DNA from: CAVUOA01 sp963742955
GTDB lineage: Bacteria > Bacteroidota > Ignavibacteria > Tepidaquicellales > OLB5
Length of the DNA: 64,000 bases
Direction: 5' to 3'
Assembly: GCA_963742955.1 (NCBI GenBank)
Contig: CAVUOA010000008.1
Coordinates: forward strand, 1 to 64,000
The stretch's first letter is position 1. The number at the start of each line of letters is the position of its first letter. The notes beneath the pieces are model-generated. The model saw nothing but the letters and a program-made list of their open reading frames with translations. It was not told the DNA's origin and did no database searches. A program made the position numbers and the translations under genes. This document shows positions 38,439-48,747 of this stretch, one piece after another.

Positions 38439-39889
38439 ATGAAAAACAGCTCATTAATTGAAATATTAAGAACTTTTACTCCCGAAGAGAATTTGAGGTT
38501 TGACGCATTTGTTAGCTCGGCTTATTTTAATAAAAAGTCAGCTGTCACAAAGCTATGGAGCGAGGTGAAGCATTATTACCCGAAATATGATTCTCCGGAG
38601 CTTGACCGCGAAAAAGTTTACGAAAAGATTTTCCCGGGAAATAAATACAATTACGGGACTTATAAAAATCTTGTTTTTGACCTCACCAAGCTGGCGGAAA
38701 AATTTTTAGCTGTAGAGAAAATGCTTGCTGATAATTTCCAATCAGGAATTTACCTGCTTAATCAGCTTAGAGAAAAATCTCTAGGAAACCTCTTCAGCCA
38801 AAAATACAGGAGTATTGAAAAGTCCATTAAAGAATCCGGCAGCTTCGGAGACCGCTATAAAATGCTTCTTGAGATGACTGAAGAAAAGATTATGTTATGA
38901 GTTTTTCCTTTCGCCGAATAAAATGATACCTGATACTTTTATTGAAATGTCCGATTACCAGATATATTATTTTCTTGAAAAAATATTTGAATCATACAGC
39001 AATATTCTTTCTACAAAAGGAAAATCATAATATTTCTGATTATGATTCATTAATTGAAAAAGTACTGGAAAGCATCGATATAGACAGGATTACTGGAAAA
39101 AATTAATGAAAAGAACAGTAATGAATACAGGAATCTTCTTTTTGCATATAAAAAATACCTTGCGCTTGCTAATCCAGGGAAAGCTGCAATATTATCTTGA
39201 TTACAAAAAATATACCACCGATAATTTCGAACTTACTGAGCAGGGAAGAAAAATACAATAACTTTAATTCAATTCTTACGGCTTTAATGCTTACTGAAAG
39301 CGATTCTAAGTTTAAATCGGTAGAATACAATGAGCTGAACAAGTTCAGAGTAAAATCGAACATGGTTTTAAACAGTGACGGTTCCCTTAGTCCGGCTATT
39401 TATGCAGGTATAATTACAAATGCAGCATGGCAGAAAGATACCGAATTTCTTGAGCAGTTTATAGAAAAATATCATAATAAAATTCCCGCTGAGCATAAAG
39501 AAAATATGTATAACTTAGGGATGGCTTACTTAAACTATGCAAGGGGAGATTTTGATTCGGCGGTGGAATTCAGCAGCAAAATTAACCCGGAAATATTTAC
39601 TTTTAAGTATTACCTGAAGAACCTACAGCTTGCACTTTATTACGAACTGAATAATTTTGAGGGATATCTTTACCTCAAAGACGCTTATAAGCATTTCTTA
39701 AGTTACAGCAAAACAGAAGCCTCTGAAAGCGAGCCGATATTTCAGAATGATAAAATATATCGATAAACTTTTTGAACTAAGGGAAAATAAAGATTCCATT
39801 AACCTGGGAAATGATGAAGAAAGAAATTAGAAAATGATAACCGCGTGAGAATGAAAACATGGCTGATTCAAAAAACAGAAGAAATTTGA
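38439..39889 (+). pseudogene. Helical-repeat protein of unknown function, family A copy 2 (multiple frameshifts)
   Basis: Starts at ATG 38439 (MKNSSLIEILRTFTPEENLRFDAFV); a TTG at 38403 is also in frame. The first frame ends at 38900. Recoverable pieces are SDYQIYYFLEKIFESYSNIL, HNISDYDSLIEKVLESIDID, LLEKINEKNSNEYRNLLFAYKKYLALANPGK and, from ~39197, LLSREEKYNNFNSILTALML to PIFQNDKIY. The end continues IDKLFELREN and then MKTWLIQKTEEI to TGA 39889. The C-terminal WLIxK...EI matches the end of the 16103 protein. At least five frame changes lie in 38900-39230 and after 39760. Restored length ~480 aa, helical, cytosolic. Confidence 0.6.
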
Positions 39890-39896
39890 AAATGAA

Positions 39897-39929
39897 AGAG
39901 ATTCCATCTTTTTTGAAGATGGAATCTCT
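39897..39929. repeat. AGAGATTCC hairpin, copy 2
   Basis: Stem AGAGATTCCATCTT / AAGATGGAATCTCT with a TTTTG loop, between the convergent ends of a helical-repeat gene and a T9SS gene. It may terminate one or both transcripts. Confidence 0.8.
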
Positions 39930-39937
39930 AATAAAGT

Positions 39938-41543
39938 TTATTTTACTAAAGTCATCTTCTTAGTTTCAGTAAATTCATCTGTAATCAGCCTGTAGAAATA
40001 AACACCGCTTGATAAATGTCGATGCATCAAAATCGGCTTTATAATTTCCGGGCTGCATGGTTTTATTAACAATAGTCGAAACTTCCCTTCCGGTAACATC
40101 ATACACAACAATTTTCACAGGTCCCGCTTTAGGGATACTGAAATCGATATTTGTAGTGGGATTAAACGGGTTGGGATAATTCTGACCGAGTACATAAGAT
40201 AAGGGAATGTTGCCGTTTTCCTCCTGAATACCTGTTATCTGGTTATATTTTATTGTACCGTAGTCAGTAAGATTAGAGCTGTTGCTCAATGTCCCGGTTA
40301 CATATACCGACCCATTTTTCACAGTTAAATCGTAGCCGTAGCTGTCTGTACTGCTCCCTCCGTTGCGTCTTTCTACCCATTGCTGTACTCCAGTCGTACT
40401 ATACTTTATAGTTGCATACTGATTTACAAAATTATTATCCATACTGTTACCGGTTACATAAACTGCTCCCGAATTATCTGTTGTTATAGCGATTATACCA
40501 TTATCATTATAAGGGTTAAATGAGTACTTTTGAGTCCATAACTGTGCACCTGAGGAACTGTATTTTACAGTAACGTAATCAAAATTAGAATAAGTGTCTT
40601 TATGAACAGACCCGCCGGCATACGCATTCCCTGAATTATCCAAAGCTATACAGCTAAAATTATTGGAGAAATTCGGATGGTCACCGCTTCGGATAAAATG
40701 CCACTGCTCTGTACCTGCAAAATTATATTTTACTATTGCGCAAAACCTGGGTCCGCTCCCGACTGTACCAACGGCATACACACCGCTGCTGTTAACTGCA
40801 ATATCATACGCCTCATCCACATTACCGACATCAAATTTTCTAACCCATTGCTGAGCGCCTGAATTATTGTATTTTAAAACAACAAAATCCTGATTGGTGC
40901 TGGTAGTTTGGCTTTCCCCAGCCACATACACATTGCCTGCTCCGTCAAGAGCAATACCCCACCCGTTATCTTCATCATCATTGGCAGGTCCGTTATAGTA
41001 TGATGTCCACTGAATATTTCCGGAGCTGTTAATTTTAACAGTCATTATATCATAATTGAAGCTCGCTCCAATCCCCTGCCCGGTAGCATAAGAATTTCCC
41101 GAAGCGTCAACTGCTAAATCGTACAAATCACTGCCGGCAAATGAGAGAAGCGGTCTTGCCCAAAGCTGTGTACCCGCTAAATTATATTTAATAACTACTG
41201 CCATACTGCCGTTATTGGTATTCCCAAGAACGTACAATGCATTCTGTCCGTCATAAACAATTTTGATGGCATCATCGTCTGCATTCGCGACACCATTGTA
41301 GCTTTTAACCCATTGCTGCACTCCGCCGGAGTTGTATTTTACAGTAACAATATCATAATTAAAGCTCGTCCCGACACTGCTGCCTGTTACGTAAACATTT
41401 CCGTTACCATCAATTGCAATACTCTTCCCATTGTCATTTAAATGGAAGGTATTGTCATAGCGTTCAAGCCATTGTGTGTTCACCTGTGCGTACAGAACAG
41501 CGCCTGCAAACAGGAAAATTAAAAAGATTAATGTTTTTTTCAT
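39938..41543 (-). CDS. T9SS-exported SBBP beta-propeller protein (one frameshift in the tail)
   Basis: ~535 aa with a signal peptide (MKKTLIFLIFLFAGAVLYAQ). The body is built of ~8 SBBP-type repeats: DGNGNVYVTGSSVGTSFNYDIVTVKYNSGGVQQWVKSYNG, DASGNSYATGQGIG..., DNSGNAYAGGSVHK... The continuous frame stops at 39975 with DASTFIKRCLFLQ. Removing one base near 40015 gives DASTLSSGVYFYRLITDEFTETKKMTLVK and a TAA at 39938, restoring the T9SS sorting domain that starts GQNYPNPFNPTTNIDF. Likely displayed on or shed from the cell surface. Confidence 0.82.
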
Positions 41544-41576
41544 GATTTTTATTCCTTTAGTTAATTTATTTAATGA

Positions 41577-41879
41577 TTAGTTTCTTATTCCGTACTCAGT
41601 TAATTTCTCAGGGCAGTCAGCATGAATACCAATTGCCCTCTTTTCAAGCCTCGAGAGAATATTCTTTTTCTCAGCGCACAATCTTCTGGCTTCAGCATAT
41701 TTCTCGGAAAGTGTTTTTTTTAAATTTTCTATTTCATCATTCTTGGAATTTATTTCATTTATTACCGATTCTACGTAAGTTGGATTCTCCGGAACTCCAT
41801 TCCATTTGGATTTATTTTTCTCAATCCCTATTTTTATTTCGTGCAGCCTTCCGGTTATATTATTAAGATATTTTAGCAT
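41577..41879 (-). CDS. Small coiled-coil protein (100 aa)
   Basis: Soluble, strongly helical and charged: ITGRLHEIKIGIEKNKSKW, then VESVINEINSKNDEIENLKKTLSEKYAEARRLCAEKKNILSRLEKR as a long amphipathic helix. No signal peptide. The helical-hairpin pattern is faintly like the N-terminal part of the Ignavibacteria FN3 proteins, but no FN3 domain follows. It lies 33 bp upstream of a T9SS gene on the same strand and could be co-transcribed. I do not recognise it. Confidence 0.55.
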   Translation of the reverse strand: MLKYLNNITGRLHEIKIGIEKNKSKWNGVPENPTYVESVINEINSKNDEIENLKKTLSEKYAEARRLCAEKKNILSRLEKRAIGIHADCPEKLTEYGIRN

Positions 41880-42100
41880 GATTAATAGTTTTAGTTGATA
41901 ATTGTTAAATTTTCTTCGTAAATTTCTGCTTTCAATTCGAACACGGGCAAATTTAGTTTTACAAATGGTGGTATTCCAAATCGATTTTTTTGAAATTTAA
42001 GAGTTCAAACAGTGCTATTTTTCACCGAAATATTGCTTTTATTGAATATTTTCAGGCTTTTTGTAATTTATAATTTAAGGAGTCTAACGGGCTTTCTATT

Positions 42101-43666
42101 ATGAAAAAATCAGATGACCTGTTCAGACTTATTAAGTCGATGTCAAAGTCGGAGAAGCGGTATTTTAAGCTGCAGGCAGGAGTTCATACTATCGGCGAAA
42201 AAAATGTTTACGTAAAGCTGTTCGATATTATAGATAAGATGGATATTTATGATGAAGATTCCATATTGAAAAAGTATAAAGGCGAGAAGTTTACAAAAAA
42301 TCTTTTCTCTGCCAAAAATTATTTGTTTAATTTAATTCTCAGGATACTTACTGTTTACAATGCTGAAAGCAGTATTGATATAAAGCTTAGAACAATGCTT
42401 TCGGAGCTTGATATTCTTTTTGAAAAAGGTTTATACAAACAATTCAAATCGGTTCTTGCCCGCGCAGAAAAAATGGCAAGAGAAAATGAAAAGTATTATT
42501 ACCTTGCAATCCTGCTTGAAAGAAAAGCTGTATATATCTTAACACAAGTCTACGGTGAAAAAGGCAGGTATGATATTGATTCATTGGGCATGGAAATATT
42601 GGAAGTCCTTGAAAAAATAAAATATTCATTTGAATATAAGCTCCTCTATGAAAAACTTTTCTTCCTTATTAAAGAAACCGAATATGACGTTTTGAGGGGC
42701 GAGAAAACACGCCTTGAAAATTTTATTAAAAACCCTCTTCTGGTAGATGACAGTAATGCAGTTTCAGCTTCCTCAAAGTTTTTCTATTATTCAATCCTGG
42801 CTTTTTATAATTTACACACCGGGAATTATGAAAAAAGCTATGAATACCGGAAAATACTTAACAATATACTTGAAAAGATTCCGAATATTATGAACCTGTA
42901 CCCCCGCAATTATTTATCTAACGTTATCAATCTTGCTTCAGTATGCAGCAGGATGAAAAATTATGATGAAATGCATTTTTATATTTCAAAGCTCCGGCAG
43001 ATACTGAACATGAAATTTGAAAATGAAAAATCATTTAAAGATATACGTTCTAAAGTAATTGTATCACTGGCTGATATGGAACTGGCGTCTTACATAAGCT
43101 CATGCAGGTTTGAGGGAATTGAAAATGACATAAGAAGAATTGTATCTGATACGGAAAAATATACTCTGGATTATGAGGACAGCAGGAAAATTATTATCTA
43201 TAATTCGGCAGCATATCTTTATTTTATAAATAAAAATTACACAAAGGCGCTTGAGCTGGTAAACAAAACATTAAATTACAGTAACACTGCGCCTGAACAA
43301 AAAATACATATCGTAGCAAGAATATTCGGGCTGATAATACATTTTGAAATGGAGAATTATGAATTACTCGAATACACATTAAATAACACAAAAATATACT
43401 TTAAGAAAAGCAACAGGCTCTATAGTTTCGAAAAATGCATTTTTGACTTTATGAAGAAGTCTCTTGGAATAGCAGATAATAATAAAATGAATGATCTGTT
43501 CAAAAAGCTTAAATATGACCTTGGAAAAATTCATGCAAATGCAGAACAGGATAATCCGCTTGAATTATTTGATATAATGTCATGGATTGAGAGCAAAATA
43601 AACAGAAAAGAATTTAAGGATATTTTAAAAGAAAAGGCGGGAATTAAAATAATCAGTACTTACTAA
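42101..43666 (+). CDS. Helical-repeat protein of unknown function, family B
   Basis: 521 aa, intact, entirely helical with TPR-like pairs and no export signal. The N-terminus MKKSDDLFRLIKSMSKSEKRYFKL, then NVYVKLFDIIDKMDIYDEDSILKKYKGE and FTKNLFSAKNYLFNLILRIL, is a block common in uncharacterised Bacteroidota/Ignavibacteria proteins (from memory). The opening 'xxLxxSExxxFxxF' is shared in outline with family A genes at 16103 and 38439, suggesting distant homology. It is divergent from the coiled-coil/T9SS pair and overlaps the end of the convergent SGNH gene by 14 bp. Confidence 0.75.
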   Translation: MKKSDDLFRLIKSMSKSEKRYFKLQAGVHTIGEKNVYVKLFDIIDKMDIYDEDSILKKYKGEKFTKNLFSAKNYLFNLILRILTVYNAESSIDIKLRTMLSELDILFEKGLYKQFKSVLARAEKMARENEKYYYLAILLERKAVYILTQVYGEKGRYDIDSLGMEILEVLEKIKYSFEYKLLYEKLFFLIKETEYDVLRGEKTRLENFIKNPLLVDDSNAVSASSKFFYYSILAFYNLHTGNYEKSYEYRKILNNILEKIPNIMNLYPRNYLSNVINLASVCSRMKNYDEMHFYISKLRQILNMKFENEKSFKDIRSKVIVSLADMELASYISSCRFEGIENDIRRIVSDTEKYTLDYEDSRKIIIYNSAAYLYFINKNYTKALELVNKTLNYSNTAPEQKIHIVARIFGLIIHFEMENYELLEYTLNNTKIYFKKSNRLYSFEKCIFDFMKKSLGIADNNKMNDLFKKLKYDLGKIHANAEQDNPLELFDIMSWIESKINRKEFKDILKEKAGIKIISTY

Positions 43667-44699
43667 GCATTTTATTGGTTTGATTTACCCATAATTGAAA
43701 GCCATCGTAGTTCCAGTGTGAATCACTCTTGTAATATATCGGGTACTGAACGGTTTTAAATAAATCATATGTATCAATTATTGGAATTAACCGGTCTTTC
43801 CTTTGTTGAATCCTGGCTATTAAGTAATTGTAATTTCCGAAGTCCGGATTAATAATTGAAACAGGGTTCGGGATAAGTGACAAATATACTTCATCAAAAC
43901 CCAATGCTCTAAAATACTTATATTCTATATTAAGATTTGAAATTAATTCAGAAATTTCCTTATCATTTACATGATTGAATGACGATGTATTTTTTGTAGA
44001 ATCTGTTGTTGGACCATAAAGAAGGTAATTCTTATCTGTAGATATAGAAACATCATTATTGATTCTTCCAAAAACCCGGTAATTCACTTCTGCTTTAAGT
44101 TCCTTCACAGGCGTTAAAAATCGGTAGTCAAACAAATTGAATTCCAGGTTCTGATTTACATTCTCGTTATATAAATACCGCAGTATTTTATCCCATAGTG
44201 TTTCCGATTCACTAAAATTTGATTTTTCAACTCTTTTGCTCACACGCATTGATGAGTACATGTCAAGAGTATCTTTGAGCAGCTTCCTTGCAAATCGTTC
44301 GGATGATTCAATTATAAGTATATTCCTGTGTGTTGTATCCAATTTTTCTTCTATTCGCTCATTATACAGCCACCTAGCGTACCTCATTTTATTCACATTA
44401 CAGAATATGGAATCTGTTTTTATAAAGCTCCAAAGATAACTATCACAAATTAAATACAGGTTTACATTTCCCGGTTTTTTACAACTGCTAAGTATAGGAG
44501 GTTCTTTTTCTGATTCAATCTTAAAATCTTTTAAATAACATAGACCGAACAAATCACCATAGCGGTATTTATCAGAACCAAAAAGATTTGTCATTTCATA
44601 CCTTGAAGGGGCAATCTTTTTCATCATATAATCATTTGAGCTTAATAAATAAACTGCAGTGAAGAAAATTAATACAAATATTGATAAGATTCTTCTCAT
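43653..44699 (-). CDS. SGNH/AlgX-like O-acyltransferase partner protein
   Basis: 348 aa with an N-terminal membrane anchor (ILSIFVLIFFTAVYLLSS). A GDSY-like segment (LYLICDSYLWSFI, with Cys for Gly) and a late SDSHWNYDGFQLW match the SGNH-type hydrolase/transferase fold of AlgJ/AlgX/DltD-like partners of MBOAT enzymes. It starts one base after the MBOAT gene ends, so the two are co-translated. Expected role: transfer of an acyl group (often acetyl) to an exported polysaccharide in the periplasm. The Cys in the first motif is unusual and should be checked against homologues. Confidence 0.72.
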   Translation of the reverse strand: MRRILSIFVLIFFTAVYLLSSNDYMMKKIAPSRYEMTNLFGSDKYRYGDLFGLCYLKDFKIESEKEPPILSSCKKPGNVNLYLICDSYLWSFIKTDSIFCNVNKMRYARWLYNERIEEKLDTTHRNILIIESSERFARKLLKDTLDMYSSMRVSKRVEKSNFSESETLWDKILRYLYNENVNQNLEFNLFDYRFLTPVKELKAEVNYRVFGRINNDVSISTDKNYLLYGPTTDSTKNTSSFNHVNDKEISELISNLNIEYKYFRALGFDEVYLSLIPNPVSIINPDFGNYNYLIARIQQRKDRLIPIIDTYDLFKTVQYPIYYKSDSHWNYDGFQLWVNQTNKMLSKY

Positions 44700-44700
44700 G

Positions 44701-46143
44701 TCAAAACTGGAAGTAAATAAACTGTTTCAAATTGAAAATCCCAAATAAGTAACAGTTAATAAGAATAATAAAAATTATTAAATAAAACCTGATGTTTGAA
44801 CTTGTATTTATAACAGGCCAAAGTTTTTCCTTTATAAATAAAAATATTATCAGAATTAAGGAAAATATCATTTCAGCATTATTCAAAACAAAAGACGGTC
44901 TATTGAAAACCGAGAATGAAAATATTTTTTGAATAATTATAATAGCTCTTGGAAAATCCGGCGCCCTGAAAAATATCCATGCAAATGATACAAGCAAAAA
45001 AGCCAATGCAGTACGGATAAGATTAGCGGGTATACTTCTGCTGATTTTAATTCTGTATTTCTTATAAACTCTTCCCTTCACAAATGACGAAATCAGAAAC
45101 AAACCATGAAGAAGTCCCCAGAAAGCGAATGACCATGTGTCACCATGCCACAGACCTGCTATAAACATAGTTAGCAAAGTGGCAATTATGTAACTCCAGA
45201 CTTCCGGTTTTAAATGAAGGGTTTTTTTCTTAACAATTCTGAGAACTTTATAAGCAATTGGAAGAAATAAATAATCTCTCAGCCAGGTAGATAAAGAAAT
45301 ATGCCACCTCGTCCAAAACTCCGATATTGATTTTGAAAAATAGGGAGCGTTGAAATTATCTGTAAGGTTAAAACCCATTATGCGCGCTGAGCCCACCGCA
45401 ATTTCCGAGTAAGCGGAAAAATCGCAGTATAGCTGAAGTGAATACAGCAATGTTGCAATAAGCAGGGAAGAGCCTGTTTGGCTAGCAATTGAACCGAACG
45501 AATTATCCACAATCATTGCAAGCCTATCGGCAATTACAACTTTTTTAAAAAACCCAAATGCCATAAGCATAACACCGCTTTTGAATTTATCGTAGTCAAA
45601 GACATGTTCTTCTCTGAATTGAGGAAGAAGTTTCTGTGGTCTTTCAATTGGGCCAGCAACCACCTGAGGAAAGTATAAAACGTAAAGAGAAAATATCCCA
45701 TAGTTCTTTTCCGGTTTAATGCTGCCCCGGTAGACTTCAACCATGTAACTTATAACCTGAAAAGTATGAAAGGATAAACCCACGGGCAGTAAAATTGAAA
45801 GTACCGGGAGCATGTGCTTTTCATTTCCAAAAAATAGAACTGAAAAATATTCGTTTAAAGAATTGTAGTATTTGAAAAATGCCAATATAGCAGTTACTGC
45901 AATTATTGCAAAACTCAGGAACAATTTTTTGTTTTTAAAATCAGCTTTACCTAGCTTTAATCCGCTTAAATAAGCTGTAGATATTGTAATTCCCATAATA
46001 GGAAAATACACCAATGCAAAGCTCATGTAAAAGTAACAGCTTCCAATCAGCAGGACTTGCCAACGGAGTTTCTGAGGTACGTTAAAATAAAGTGATGTTA
46101 TTATGACAAAAAAGACAAGAAATTGAAGCGAATTAAATAGCAT
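44701..46143 (-). CDS. MBOAT-family membrane O-acyltransferase (AlgI-like)
   Basis: 480 aa, ~11 membrane helices. Typical AlgI/PatA landmarks: MLFNSLQFLVFFVIITSLYF at the start, SILLPVGLSFHTFQVISYMVEVYRG, FPQVVAGPIERP, LQLYCDFSAYSEIAVGSARIMGF, NAPYFSKSISEFWTRWHISLSTWLRDY, FIAGLWHGDTWSFAFWGLLHGLF (catalytic His) and the terminal FIYFQF. It moves acyl groups across the inner membrane for the SGNH partner downstream. No polysaccharide synthase is in the window, so the glycan target is unknown. Confidence 0.93.
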   Translation of the reverse strand: MLFNSLQFLVFFVIITSLYFNVPQKLRWQVLLIGSCYFYMSFALVYFPIMGITISTAYLSGLKLGKADFKNKKLFLSFAIIAVTAILAFFKYYNSLNEYFSVLFFGNEKHMLPVLSILLPVGLSFHTFQVISYMVEVYRGSIKPEKNYGIFSLYVLYFPQVVAGPIERPQKLLPQFREEHVFDYDKFKSGVMLMAFGFFKKVVIADRLAMIVDNSFGSIASQTGSSLLIATLLYSLQLYCDFSAYSEIAVGSARIMGFNLTDNFNAPYFSKSISEFWTRWHISLSTWLRDYLFLPIAYKVLRIVKKKTLHLKPEVWSYIIATLLTMFIAGLWHGDTWSFAFWGLLHGLFLISSFVKGRVYKKYRIKISRSIPANLIRTALAFLLVSFAWIFFRAPDFPRAIIIIQKIFSFSVFNRPSFVLNNAEMIFSLILIIFLFIKEKLWPVINTSSNIRFYLIIFIILINCYLFGIFNLKQFIYFQF

Positions 46144-46323
46144 TTATACGATTCTTAAGAAATAGATATTCATACTCTGAGAATTCAAATATACAAAAAA
46201 ACACACAATTATTAAACCAATAACTTTTTGAGGATTATTTATATTTTTAATTTAAACTCTTTGTATTGTGAATTAACTCCCATTCACTTATTTTTTAGCG
46301 TTTACAAAACTATAAATTACCAT

Positions 46324-46842
46324 ATGACAGATTCTAATCGTCATCAAATTGAATTATTAATATGGATGCTCGAAGACATACGGAAAGTTACAATTTCTGG
46401 TGTAGAACACTTAACCAAAGAGCAGCTATTCACACCGCCTATTGAAGGCGAATTTCCCATAGGCGCATTTTTAATGCATCTGGGTGAAGCTGATTTAGGC
46501 TGGCTTCAGACTATATCAGGCATAAAAGTATCTGATGAGGTAAAGAAAAAAACTTACTACAACTCATGGTACGATGTGCCGAAGGAAGACTACAATCCGC
46601 CTAAAACAGCTCCGGAAGTTAAGGAATATTTTGAAGCACTTGAGATAACCAGAAAAATGTTTTTGGATTTTATTTCAACCATCAAAGACTCCGAACTGGA
46701 AGATGTTATCACGTGGAAGTTTAATGATACAGAACGAAAACGCTCCAAAAAATGGATTATCTACCACATACTCGAGCATGAAGCCCACACACGCGGACAA
46801 ATGTTTATGTTAATCAGAAAAGCCGGGTGGAATAAAAAATAG
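46324..46842 (+). CDS. DinB-family protein
   Basis: 172 aa from ATG 46324 (MTDSNRHQIELLIWMLEDIRK); the frame is open further upstream but without a better start. Four-helix DinB/YfiT-like fold with potential metal ligands in FLMHLGEADLGWL and YHILEHEAHTRGQM (His residues). Members are often thiol- or stress-related metal-dependent transferases; the substrate here is unknown. Confidence 0.82.
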   Translation: MTDSNRHQIELLIWMLEDIRKVTISGVEHLTKEQLFTPPIEGEFPIGAFLMHLGEADLGWLQTISGIKVSDEVKKKTYYNSWYDVPKEDYNPPKTAPEVKEYFEALEITRKMFLDFISTIKDSELEDVITWKFNDTERKRSKKWIIYHILEHEAHTRGQMFMLIRKAGWNKK

Positions 46843-46928
46843 GAATTCATTGAGTTCCAAGTATGTGTCAGGTCGTAAGACCTGACACCACACAAATCTG
46901 CAAAACATGTAATCAGCGTAATCAGTGG

Positions 46929-48609
46929 TTACCCTTTCTTCTCTATCTTCGCCCAGGAATCACGTAAAGCTACCGTTCGGTTGAACACTAGTTTTCCATC
47001 AGTCGAAAGCGGGTCAACACAGAAATACCCCTGGCGAACAAACTGGAACTTATCGCCTGCTTTTGCACTGGCAAGCGAAGGCTCCACAAGGCAGTTTTCA
47101 TGTATATCGAGTGAATGTGGATTAATAAATTCTTTAAAGTCCTTTCCATCATGTCCGGATGGGTCTTCTTCAGTAAAGAGTCTATCATATAATCTCACTT
47201 CAGCTTTTATTGCGTGCTGTTCGGAAACCCAGTGTATTGTTCCTTTAACGCTGCGTGAACCGGCAGAACCGCTCTTAGTTTCCGGGTCATACGTGCAATG
47301 CAGTTCGGTAACTTCGCCCTTGTCATTTTTGAAAACCCCATTGCATTTTATTATGTACGCGTTCTTTAACCGCACTTCATTCCCCGGATAAAGCCTGTGA
47401 AATTTCTTCGGCGGTACTTCACGGAAATCCTCCTGCTCAATAAAAATATGCTTTGTAAAAAGAAGTTTTCTCTTGCCTGCCGAGGAATCTTCGGGATTGT
47501 TTTCCGCTTCAAGCTCCTCAACTTCATCATCCGGATAATTAGTAATCACAACTTTCAACGGGTTCAGCACGGCCATAACACGGGGGGCCCGAATGTTCAA
47601 ATCTTCCCTGACGCTGTGTTCAAGAAGTGCATAGTCTGTAACCGCATCGCGCTTTGCAACACCTACCCTTTCGGAAAAATTACGGATAGCTTCGGGGGTA
47701 TAACCCCGCCTTCTCAAACCTGATAGAGTCGGCATACGCGGGTCATCCCAACCTGCAACATATCCTTCCTTAACAAGCTCAAGGAGCTTGCGTTTGCTCA
47801 TGATTGTATAATTTAGATTCAGGCGGGCAAATTCAATTTGCTGCGGTCTGTTTTCAAGATGAAGCTCAATCAAAAACCAATCATACAGCGGTCGGTGAAT
47901 CTCAAACTCAAGTGTGCAAATAGAGTGTGTTATACCTTCGATCCAATCGGATAACGGATGAGCATAATCATACATCGGGATATATAACCCATTTATCTCC
48001 GGTGTTATGATGAGTAGATTTCTTGATTCTGTAAATAACAGGGTCACGCATGTGCATATTCGGCGATGCCATATCGATTTTAGCACGCAGTACATGAGCT
48101 GCGTCTTCGTGCTTCCCCGCTTTCATTTCCCGGAACAGTTTCAGGTTTTCTTCAACAGAACGTGTGCGGTAAGGTGATTCCTGCCCAGGTTCAGTGGGAG
48201 TTCCTCTGGAATTCTTAATTTCTTCCGCTGATGAAGAATCTACAAACGCTTTCCCTTCAATGATTAGCTGTTCGGCAAATTCATACATCCTATCAAAATA
48301 ATCGGATGCATAATACATTCTATCCTCCCAGTCGAAGCCCAGCCATCTTATATCTTCCTCAATCGATTCTACATATTCGATATCCTCTTTCACGGGATTT
48401 GTATCGTCGAAACGGAGGTTGCAGAGTCCATTGTAATCATTCGCCAGCCCGAAGTTAAGACATATTGATTTAGCGTGGCCTATGTGCAGGTAACCGTTCG
48501 GCTCGGGAGGAAAACGGGTATGGACTTTCCCCTCATGTTTATGCGATTTTATATCTTCGTCAATAATATCTCTTATAAAATTTGAAGGTGTATTTGTTTC
48601 TTCTTTCAT
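46929..48609 (-). CDS. glnS: Glutaminyl-tRNA synthetase (one frameshift)
   Basis: ~560 aa restored, the normal size. Class I synthetase charging tRNA-Gln. HIGH motif at residues 42-45 (FPPEPNGYLHIGHAKS), RFDDTNPVKED, KMSKS-type loop as IMSKRKLLELVKEGYVAGWDDPRMPT, and the C-terminal anticodon-binding barrels ending WAKIEKKG. The frame breaks near 47975: an extra G separates GDKWVIYP from MYDYAHPLSDWIEGITHS. GlnRS is essential unless GatCAB makes Gln-tRNA, so this single extra base is more likely an assembly error than real decay. Confidence 0.95.
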
Positions 48610-48694
48610 TTATTATTCCCTTAGTTATTATATTTCAATATGTTAAATAATGTTCGTTGAAAATACAACGGTTAAATTTAATTTACAGTGATAA

Positions 48695-48724
48695 AAAAAG
48701 GCTGTCTTTTCAGGACAGCCTTTT
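48695..48724 (-). terminator. Terminator after the DUF6600-like gene
   Basis: Stem AAGGCTGTC / GACAGCCTT with a short loop and a T-run on the minus strand (A-run AAAAAAA on the plus strand). Confidence 0.8.
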
Positions 48725-48747
48725 CCAATTTCATAAGTTTTCCGTGT

